Below are positions 17,896 through 25,757 of a stretch of DNA of 64,000 nt, in pieces. Positions within the stretch are counted from its first letter, which is position 1, and each line of letters opens with the position of its first letter. Under the pieces are notes generated by a model, which saw nothing but the letters and a program-made list of their open reading frames with translations, was not told the DNA's origin and searched no databases. The stretch comes from DASQZK01 sp963763215 (GTDB lineage: Bacteria > Bacteroidota > Bacteroidia > Bacteroidales > GCA-2748055), in NCBI GenBank assembly GCA_963763215.1, contig CAVXNX010000021.1, positions 1 to 64,000 of the forward strand, given 5' to 3'. A program made the position numbers and the translations under genes.

Positions 17896-18306
17896 TATTT
17901 AGTGTTTGCAAGAAAACTCGATGGCCCTTCGGCTTCGCTCAGGGACCGGTGACTTCATTCAAGAGGGTGAACTTTTCGGATGGTGGTAAGGCAGGCAAAA
18001 GGCCCCTATATATAAATTTAATATTCAGTGACTTTCGCAATAAGGGCCTTTTGCCTGCCTTACCACCATCCGAAAAGTTCTTCGTTCATCGAATTGACCG
18101 GTCCCTGAAGCCGAAGGGGAATCGAGTTTTCTTTCTGATACTATTTAGTGTCAGAAAGAAAACTCATGTTTTTTAGCCGTGCTTGATAAGAAAACGTCAA
18201 GAGCAAGGCTTGCGATGACTGAAAAACAGGAGTTTACTATTCGTAAATGACTGTTTTGAAGTCGAGCATAACGCAGCTATTGGCGTTTTCTTGCAAGCAC
18301 TATTTA
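17896..18306. repeat. Nested palindromic element (MITE-like), non-coding
   Basis: This gap between a HEAT-repeat gene and an ATPase gene is built of inverted repeats. The core is a perfect 37-base inverted repeat (17969-18005 against 18044-18080) with a 38-base A+T-rich spacer. It is enclosed by imperfect outer arms (17915-17950 against 18097-18132), giving a palindrome of about 218 bases. A second hairpin (18126-18138 against 18150-18162) follows. The outermost ends match as 15 of 16 bases (17902-17917 against 18285-18300). The 9-mer tatttagtg occurs directly at 17896-17904 and 18142-18150, as a target-site duplication would. No convincing protein is encoded. A miniature inverted-repeat transposable element, or two nested ones, is the best reading. 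Confidence 0.75.
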
Positions 18307-20757
18307 AGTTCCCGGACTGAAATTCATACCGCCATGCGGATAGACCTTCCGACTTTTTCGATGGCTGAACAGCAGAAACCGGTCATCCCCGACCACCCGA
18401 TAAACCATCAGTTTGGCCATATCTTCCACGAGGAACCATAACAGGCAGTAGGCCCAGACGATACCGGCCCATTTCCATCCAAGGGGCTTCATGAAGACGC
18501 CGTACACAGAGATCAGCGTGGCCACCGCCTGGGTGATGATCACGGCAAGCAGCAGGGCAGCTGAAGGCCGGCTGGTCCAGAAATTCCGCCTTGTACGGGT
18601 CACAAAGATCGTCAGATGACCGGCAATGGAAAGCTTGAGATAAATCAGTGTCTGAAGCAATTCCCGCGAAAGATGAAAATACGATTCCCCGAGGTAAAGG
18701 AGTCCGAACGATTCGATGACCCCGACCGTCCCAAGGACTGAAGCCAGGGTGAAAACGACAGGCATATTCCATGCTTCGGGGTGCAGGGAACCTTTGGCCC
18801 TGTCGTAGGCGATGGAGAGGATCGCCCCGTCGTTCAGCAAGGCCAGCAGAACGATCATCAGAGCCGTGACCGGGTAAAACCGGAACACCAGGATCGACAG
18901 CGTCATAAAGAGGAGCAGGCGGATGGTCTCGGTGATCCGGTAGATGGTGTAGCTGTTCATGCGCTGGAATATGCGCCGGGCCTCATGGATCGCATCGATG
19001 ATCACCGAGAGGCCGGGAGTCATCAGGACGATCGCTGAGGCGGCCCGTGCCGCGCTCGTCGCCCCCGAAACGGCGATCCCGGCATCGGCCTTTTTGAGTG
19101 CCGGAGCATCATTCACGCCGTCACCTGTCATCCCCACGATGTGGCCATGATCCTGCAGAACGCTGACAATATGATATTTATGTTCAGGAAAAACTTCGCA
19201 GAACACGCTACTTTTTTCAATTTTTTCTTCGATTTGACGGTTTTTCATGTGCCCTGAAGCAGAAAGCAGGCCGGCATTCATCACCGATGCCTTCATGCCC
19301 AGCAGGGACGCTGTTTCCCGGGCGATGGCCTCCTGGTCGCCGGTGACCATTTTGACCTCCACTCCCATTTCATGGGCTTTTTTGAGGGTTTCGGCTGAAT
19401 CTTCCCGGGGGGGATCGTAAAGGGGAAGCAGACCCAGGAATTTCCATTTTCCATCCTCCATGGCCCGTCCGACACCCAGGGTGCGAAAACCTTTCGATGC
19501 CAGCGCATTGATCTTTTCGTCTGCGGCCTTCCGTTCTTCCGGGCTGATATCCGTCAGGCCGAGGATGACCTGGGGCGCCCCCTTAGTCACGCGGAAATGC
19601 GTTCCCCGGGCATCGGTCACACTGGCTTCCGTTCTCTTTTGCACGGGGTCGAAGGGCATAAAATGGGTCACCTTATAATCCTTCCCTGACAATAAAGGTA
19701 GACCGCGTTCCAGGATCGCCTGGTCAATGGCATCTTCATTTTCTTTCCGCGATGCCAGTGAAGCAGCCAGGATAAGATCGTCGGGGTCGACGCCCGCGGC
19801 GGGTTCCGGCTTGCCCGGACGAAGCTGGTTCAGCGTGAGGGTTCCCGTCTTGTCGGAACACAGCACATCGATCCCCGCCATTTCTTCAATCGCCGACAAT
19901 TTTCTGACCACGGCCTGCTTTTTTGAGAGCAGTCGTGATCCCACGGCCATCGTGATGGAAAGTACGGTGGGCATGGCTACCGGGATGGCCGCAATGGTGA
20001 GGACGAGGGAGAAGCGGAGCAGGGTCAGTAAGGGCTCATGGCGGTAGATCCCAACCACGAGAATGAGCGCCACCAGGGCCAGCGCAATAAAGATCAGGTA
20101 ATTCCCGATTTTCAGCACGGCACGCTGAAAATGGCTGACGGTATGTGCATTTTCGACCAGCGTGGTTGTCTTCCCAAAATAGGTCTCCGCTCCGGTGGCC
20201 GTCACGACAGCATTGGTTTCTCCCTGCCGGATGATGGCCCCGGAAAACAGCTTCCCGTCCTTCCCTTTCCTGACCGGCAGGGATTCTCCTGTCAGGGCAG
20301 ACTGATCGATATCCAGTTCGGTATCGTCAAGCACAACGGCATCGGCAGGAATGATATCTCCCAGTCTCAGGCGGATCACATCGCCGGGAACGAGTTCCCT
20401 GGACGGGAGAGTTTGCCATTCCCCGTCACGCAATGCCCTGGCATTCAGCGCCAGTTTCTTCTTCAGGGCCTCGACAGCATTGTCGGCCTGGTGCTCCTCG
20501 ATAAAACCCACTACGGCATTGGTGACCAGCAAAACCAGGATGATCCAGAAATCGGTCCAGTCTCTGACAAAAGCCGAGAGAATAATGGCAGCCTCGATCA
20601 TCCAGGGAATGGGACCCCATAAGTATTCAAGAAATTTGAGAACAGGGCTGATGCCCTCCTCCCGGATCTCGTTGTAACCATAATCCTTCACGCGTTCAAG
20701 CGCTTCAGCTCTCGTCAGTCCTTTTTCAGAGGAATTCAGTCTCTGAAAGATCTCCAT
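18304..20757 (-). CDS. Plasma-membrane-type H+-ATPase (P-type, P3A-like)
   Basis: 817-residue P-type ATPase resembling the proton pumps of archaea, fungi and plants. Order: short N-terminal cytosolic part, helices M1-M2 at about 45-95, actuator domain with TGES (156-159), M3-M4 with the PVAMP kink, phosphorylation loop with Asp302 in CSDKTGTLT, nucleotide-binding domain with KGAPQVIL, hinge with MVTGDQ and MTGDGVNDAPALKKADAGIAV, then six C-terminal helices. It lacks the heavy-metal domains and Cys-Pro motif of P1B pumps and is shorter than Ca2+ pumps. It probably extrudes H+ and energises the membrane or aids acid tolerance. The frame is intact; the nested palindromes begin right at its stop. 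Confidence 0.88.
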   Translation of the reverse strand: MEIFQRLNSSEKGLTRAEALERVKDYGYNEIREEGISPVLKFLEYLWGPIPWMIEAAIILSAFVRDWTDFWIILVLLVTNAVVGFIEEHQADNAVEALKKKLALNARALRDGEWQTLPSRELVPGDVIRLRLGDIIPADAVVLDDTELDIDQSALTGESLPVRKGKDGKLFSGAIIRQGETNAVVTATGAETYFGKTTTLVENAHTVSHFQRAVLKIGNYLIFIALALVALILVVGIYRHEPLLTLLRFSLVLTIAAIPVAMPTVLSITMAVGSRLLSKKQAVVRKLSAIEEMAGIDVLCSDKTGTLTLNQLRPGKPEPAAGVDPDDLILAASLASRKENEDAIDQAILERGLPLLSGKDYKVTHFMPFDPVQKRTEASVTDARGTHFRVTKGAPQVILGLTDISPEERKAADEKINALASKGFRTLGVGRAMEDGKWKFLGLLPLYDPPREDSAETLKKAHEMGVEVKMVTGDQEAIARETASLLGMKASVMNAGLLSASGHMKNRQIEEKIEKSSVFCEVFPEHKYHIVSVLQDHGHIVGMTGDGVNDAPALKKADAGIAVSGATSAARAASAIVLMTPGLSVIIDAIHEARRIFQRMNSYTIYRITETIRLLLFMTLSILVFRFYPVTALMIVLLALLNDGAILSIAYDRAKGSLHPEAWNMPVVFTLASVLGTVGVIESFGLLYLGESYFHLSRELLQTLIYLKLSIAGHLTIFVTRTRRNFWTSRPSAALLLAVIITQAVATLISVYGVFMKPLGWKWAGIVWAYCLLWFLVEDMAKLMVYRVVGDDRFLLFSHRKSRKVYPHGGMNFSPGT

Positions 20758-20874
20758 TGAGGGATCCGTTCTCCTTACCCTCCCCTTTTTGGACGGGTGC
20801 GGGTCGCTCTTTTGTGTTTACTGCATTGTTTTTCATTTTGAACTGCATTAGGTTCGGGCATCAAACTCACGGGA

Positions 20875-20882
20875 CAAAATTA
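20875..20882 (-). promoter_or_regulatory. Possible Bacteroidota -7 box for the H+-ATPase gene
   Basis: On the minus strand the sequence reads TAATTTTG, an exact match to the TAnnTTTG -7 consensus, about 120 bases upstream of the ATPase start. No clear -33 TTTG sits at the right distance, so this is only a candidate. Confidence 0.3.
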
Positions 20883-21011
20883 CTCCTCCAATTCTGTAGA
20901 AATTCTGTAAAAAACACGTATACCGCGATGATGAGGGTAACCGTCAGAGGAAAAGTCACATCCATCGGGGAATGAAATTCCGTTTCAGGCCGGGGTTCAC
21001 AAATATTTTGA

Positions 21012-21019
21012 TAAATTTG
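21012..21019 (+). promoter_or_regulatory. Possible -7 box for the outer-membrane locus
   Basis: TAAATTTG matches TAnnTTTG exactly and lies 37 bases before the DUF4249 start, a suitable distance. The -33 region is not convincing. Confidence 0.35.
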
Positions 21020-21056
21020 TATGTTTTATAACCAATTAACCGACTGAGTTTCTTCC

Positions 21057-22214
21057 ATGAGATCCCTGTTCAAAGCGCTGATCCTGCTGATCGGCCTTCA
21101 GGCGTGCGTTGAGCCCTTTACCCCGGATATCAGCAAATACGACGATTTACTGGTTGTGGATGCTACTCTCACCAATGAAAAACCGGCGGCTACCGTTAAA
21201 CTCAACAGGAGCTTTCCATACACCTCGGAGGTCAGCAAACCGGAAACGAATGCCATGGTGGTCATCACCGATGAGACCGGCGCATCCTTTCCCCTCGAAG
21301 AGGTGACCAATGGAGTTTACCGTTCCGATGTCTCGCTGGTTCCGGTGACCGGAAGGCATTACCGGCTGCATATCGTGACAAGCGACGGCGCTGAATTCGA
21401 ATCCGATGAACAGCAAATGCTGAGAGCCGTACCCATCGATACCGTCTCCTATTCCATGGTGATTGAAGAACCCCGCGTGCAGGCTTCCCCACAAAATGGC
21501 GTCAATGTATTTATCTCCAGCAGGGTATCGGATCCTTCACTGTCGCGCTATTACAAATGGGTATGGGAAGAGACATGGGAGATCCGCCCCCCCTTCCCCT
21601 ACCCCAGTGAACAAAAGATCTGCTGGCAAAACCAGGAATCCGTCGGCATCCATATCGGCACAACGGAAAATCTCGTCACCAACGATCTCCGCGACGAGAA
21701 CCTGTTCTTTGTCCCGGCCAGCGCAAGCAAGCTCTCGGTGCGTTACAGCGTCCTCATTAAACAGTCGGCATTGACCCGCGACAACTACATCTACCTCGAT
21801 AAGATCCGGAAGATCAACGAGGGCTCCGGCGGCTTTTTCGATCCCATCCCCGGTCAGCTCGTTGGAAATATCCGGAAAGTGGGGAACCCGGATTACCCTG
21901 TATTAGGCATATTTGAAGCTTCGGATGTTTCAGAAAAACGTATTTTTATAGACAAGAGTGAACTAAAGCCTCTGGGATTTATTCCTTCCGGATTTGATGA
22001 CTGCCGGTCCCTCACGGTTCCCGATTCCATCTATTTCAATACGAATACCTATAAGGAATGGATTTACCTGTTTCATTTTTACAGTTCGGAGGTGGATGAC
22101 ACCCTGGCGTTCCTGGTCAATTACCCGAAATGTTACGATTGCTCCTATGTGGGAACAAAGATCCGGCCCGACTTTTGGGAGGATGCCCCTTCTGCGGCCA
22201 CAGCGGGAAAATGA
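21057..22214 (+). CDS. DUF4249-family outer-membrane lipoprotein
   Basis: 385-residue secreted lipoprotein. The signal peptide ends in the lipobox LQAC (Cys at about 17), followed by EPFTPDISKYDDLLVVDATLTNEKPAATVKLNRS (positions about 18-50), the typical opening of DUF4249 proteins, and an immunoglobulin-like beta domain (TNAMVVITDETGASFPL..GVYRSD). In Bacteroidota these proteins are usually encoded beside a TonB-dependent receptor and are thought to be its surface partner, roughly as SusD is for SusC; the ligand is unknown. Here it comes first in a four-gene set with the receptor third. Four conserved-looking Cys in the C-terminal half (for example CYDCSY) could form disulfides. Confidence 0.85.
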   Translation: MRSLFKALILLIGLQACVEPFTPDISKYDDLLVVDATLTNEKPAATVKLNRSFPYTSEVSKPETNAMVVITDETGASFPLEEVTNGVYRSDVSLVPVTGRHYRLHIVTSDGAEFESDEQQMLRAVPIDTVSYSMVIEEPRVQASPQNGVNVFISSRVSDPSLSRYYKWVWEETWEIRPPFPYPSEQKICWQNQESVGIHIGTTENLVTNDLRDENLFFVPASASKLSVRYSVLIKQSALTRDNYIYLDKIRKINEGSGGFFDPIPGQLVGNIRKVGNPDYPVLGIFEASDVSEKRIFIDKSELKPLGFIPSGFDDCRSLTVPDSIYFNTNTYKEWIYLFHFYSSEVDDTLAFLVNYPKCYDCSYVGTKIRPDFWEDAPSAATAGK

Positions 22215-22280
22215 AAAATTTGCAGGGCCGCAGAGGAATCCTGCCTCGCCCTTTAACGGATTAACGAATTGCCTGTGGAT

Positions 22281-22982
22281 ATGTCTTTGCGAAAAATTCT
22301 GGCGCTTTTAATGCTGACGGTCGTGGCGGCATTTCCGGCATTAGCCGGAGTGGAATGCCGGCTACCGGATCTTCCGGCCAACGGTTCCGACTCATTGGAT
22401 GCCCTTGTCAACGGTTGGCTTTACCAGTACCAGACGGTCCAGAACGGCCAGCCATACTTCGAAGACCAGAACTGGTATAGGAGCACGGTAAACACCCGCT
22501 ATGAGCGATTCGACAATGTCCTCGTCAAATATGACCTGTACCAGGATGTACTGATCATTCCCGTCTACAAAAAGACAGGCGCCTATCCGATCGTTCTGAA
22601 TCCCCGGGATATCGGTTCTTTCACCCTGGACAGCCATCGGTTCGTCAACCTGAACCTGGTTTTGAAGGACTGTGGCACAAGCTACCCCGGATATTATGAA
22701 ATGCTTTACGATGGCAACCTGAAACTCATCGTCAAATGGCGGAAACTGATGTCCGACCAGGACAAGATGAGTGGCGGAAAATTCCTGACCGAAAAGACCT
22801 ACTATCTCATCCGCGATCATCACCTTGACAAGCTCAAGGGGAATGCGTCTGTCCTCAAATTATTCCCCCGGCACCGGCAGGTTATCCGGAAATTTATGAG
22901 GGAGAAACAGATCCTGGTGAACCGTTCGGAGGATGCCGTCCTGAAACAACTGGCCCAATTCATTGACCAACTGACTGAATAG
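22281..22982 (+). CDS. Secreted protein of unknown function
   Basis: About 233 residues. A signal peptide (LRKILALLMLTVVAAFPALAG) precedes a soluble domain rich in Tyr and charged residues, with YERFDNVLVKYDLYQDVLII and DSHRFVNLNL. The C-terminal 60 residues are basic and helical (KLFPRHRQVIRKFMREKQIL). I do not recognise the family. The ATG at 22281 gives the best signal peptide. It sits 8 bases before the TonB-dependent receptor and 66 bases after the DUF4249 lipoprotein, so it very probably works with them, perhaps as a periplasmic or surface accessory. Confidence 0.65.
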   Translation: MSLRKILALLMLTVVAAFPALAGVECRLPDLPANGSDSLDALVNGWLYQYQTVQNGQPYFEDQNWYRSTVNTRYERFDNVLVKYDLYQDVLIIPVYKKTGAYPIVLNPRDIGSFTLDSHRFVNLNLVLKDCGTSYPGYYEMLYDGNLKLIVKWRKLMSDQDKMSGGKFLTEKTYYLIRDHHLDKLKGNASVLKLFPRHRQVIRKFMREKQILVNRSEDAVLKQLAQFIDQLTE

Positions 22983-22990
22983 CTGACCCT

Positions 22991-25752
22991 ATGATACGTT
23001 CCTTCCTCATCGCCTTGTTCATCCTTGTTACCGTTCCCCTGGCGGCACAAGACGGCAATATCCGTGTCGCTGCCGACATGGAGGGCGTTCCTTTCCGTGA
23101 CTTCGCCGACAGTCTGCGGGCGCGGGAGGGTATCCGGATCTATTACCTTCCCCAATGGGTGAACGGGATCACGGTGACATTCCCGGCCTCCGGAAACAGT
23201 CTGACCGGCGTTTTGGATGCAACGTTCAGCGGGAAATCACTTTTTTACGCCCATACGCCCAACGGTGACATCATCCTGAGCAGCGGTGGCATGCTGACAC
23301 GTGAGTTTCCGGGGCGGTATTTTGAGAAGAAACCTGGGGAAGCGCCTGCACCGGCCGAAAGGGCCAAGGTCGAAAAAAAGGAGCCCGGCATGGCCGGTTC
23401 CCATGAAAACAACTCGGTGGTGGACGTGGGTTCGGCTTCATCCTCCAGGAGGACCGGACAGGCCATCCTTTCCGGAAGGATCATGGACCGGAACACGCGT
23501 GAACCGGTCATCGGTGCCACTCTCTACGCCGAGGACACCGGAACGGGAACCGTCTCCAACACGTCGGGCAACTACTTTATCAAACTGGCCAAAGGCACAC
23601 ACCGGCTCATCGTGAGGTGTATCGGGAAGAAGGATCTCAACCTGACGGTGAACCTGCGTTCCGACGGTGAGCTGAATATCCTGATGGATGAAAAGATCAA
23701 TGAACTGAAAGCCGTGGAAGTCACGGCACAGAAATACCACAACATCGAAAGCACCCAGATGGGACTTAACCGCGTCGACACAAGGGCGATGTCGCGCATT
23801 CCGAAAATCGGCGAAACCGACGTTCTGAAAGTGTCCCTGCTGCTTCCCGGCGTGCAGTCGGTAGGTGAAGGGACCACCGGCTTTAACGTCAGGGGCGGCA
23901 ATGCCGATCAGAACCTCATCCTGCTCGACAAGGCCCCGGTGTTCAACCCCTCACACCTGATGGGCTTTTTCTCCGCTTTCAATGCCGATATCATCCGGGA
24001 TTTCGAATTGCATAAAAGTGTGGTTCCTGCCAAAATGGGGGGCCGCCTCTCTTCGGTGCTCGATCTGACCGTAAAAAACGGCAATAAGACCGCTTTTTCG
24101 GGAAGCGGCGGCATCAGCCCGCTGACCGGAAATTTTGAACTGGAAGGGCCGTTAATCAAAGAAAAACTCTCCTTCCTGGTGAGCGGAAGGACGACCTATT
24201 CGAACTGGATCCTCAAACGCATCAACAACCCGACCATCCAAAAGAGCCAGGCCTCATTTGATGATTTCAATGCCAAACTCGACTACGACCTCAATAAAAA
24301 CAACAGCATCAGCCTTTCCGGTTACTACAGCGATGATTATTTCTATAAAAACAACAGGGATACGTCCTATTACTATGGCAACCGGATCATGAACCTGGAG
24401 TGGAAACACCGGTTCAGTCCCCAGTTGCACATGTCCAACAATCTCATCTACAGCAACTACAGGTTCACCCTTGGGGACCGGGCAAACCCCGGCGATGCTT
24501 ACGAAATGCGTTATGATATCCATTATTACGAACAACGGTCGGACTTTACCTATTTCTGGACCAACAACCACCTGCTCACCTTCGGCATGAGCAACGTCTT
24601 TTACGACCTGATGCCCGGGAGCCTCAATGCCCTTGGCGAAGAATCCATGATCCGGGAAAAAACGATTCAGAATGAGCATGCCCTGCTCAATTCCCTTTAT
24701 GTAAGCGATGAATACAAGGTAAATCCCGAAGCTGACCATCAATGGCGGACTGCGCTTTTCACTCTACAACGACATGGGGCCGGGGAGTGCCTTCAACTAT
24801 ACCCCGGGCCTGCCGTACGACCTTTCGACCCTGCGTGACACCCTGACGGTTTCCGGTTTTAAATCGATCAAAACCTACTCGGGTCTTGAACCCCGCCTCT
24901 CGGCCCGGTACCTGCTTTCGAATGAACTGTCGGTCAAAATGGGATATTCCAGGATGAAGCAGTATATCCACATCATGTCCAATACCTTCAGCGTATCGCC
25001 CACCGATACATGGAAACTCAGTGACAACAATATCAGTCCGCAGATCGCCGATCAGGTTTCCCTGGGATTGTACCGCAATTTCAAAGGCGGGATCTACGAG
25101 ACATCCGTCGAGGTGTATTACAAAAAACTACAGGGGCTGAAGGACTATAAGGTGGCCGCCGAGCTCCTGATGAACGAACATGTGGAAACGGAGATTATCG
25201 ATACCAGGGGAAAGGCCTACGGCGTCGAGGTCATGCTGCGGAAGAGCCTCGGGAAACTGAATGGCTGGCTGAGTTATACCTATTCCCGCATCCTCGAAAA
25301 ATCCGATGGCTTTTATACGGAGGAGAAGATCAACAACAACACGTGGTTCCCGGCCATCTATGACAAGCCGCATTCCCTGGCTTTTGTCGGGAATTACCGG
25401 TTCTCGCGGCGGTTCAGCCTTTCCACCGATCTGGTCTATTCCACAGGCCGTCCCATAACCTACCCGGTTGCCCGTTACCGGTTCCGGAACGGTGTCTTCC
25501 TGGATTATTCCAGGCGAAACGAATACCGGATCGACGACTATTTCCGCTGGGACATGTCGATCAACCTCGACGGCAACCTGAGGATCAACCAGTTTGCCCA
25601 TAGCTACTGGAGCCTTTCGGTCTATAACATCACCGGGCGCAACAATATTTATTCGGTCTATTTCATCAGTAAGAAACAACATCACCCAGGGGTACAAGAT
25701 GTCCATATTTGCAGAACCGATCCTGACCATCTCCTATAACTTCCGTTTTTAA
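22991..25752 (+). CDS. TonB-dependent receptor with STN domain (two frameshifts)
   Basis: Outer-membrane importer of about 920 residues. Order: signal peptide ending PLAAQ, an STN signalling domain (about 25-100, GIRIYYLPQWVNGITVTFP), a low-complexity linker, a carboxypeptidase-regulatory-like domain (about 155-245, SGRIMDRNTREPVIGATLY), a plug (about 265-370, TTGFNVRGGNADQNLILLDKAPV) and a beta-barrel ending in Phe (SYNFRF). Two breaks occur: near 24730, where removing one C from a CCC run restores LTINGGLRFSLYND, and near 25670. The STN domain normally talks to a FecR-type anti-sigma factor, but none is in the window. The substrate is unknown; the DUF4249 neighbour argues against a typical SusD-dependent glycan system. 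Confidence 0.85.
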
Positions 25753-25757
25753 ACCAT

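Noticed and set aside
17949..18176. Short reading frame inside the palindromic element
   Set aside because: It is created by the inverted repeats and has no start signal or recognisable protein.
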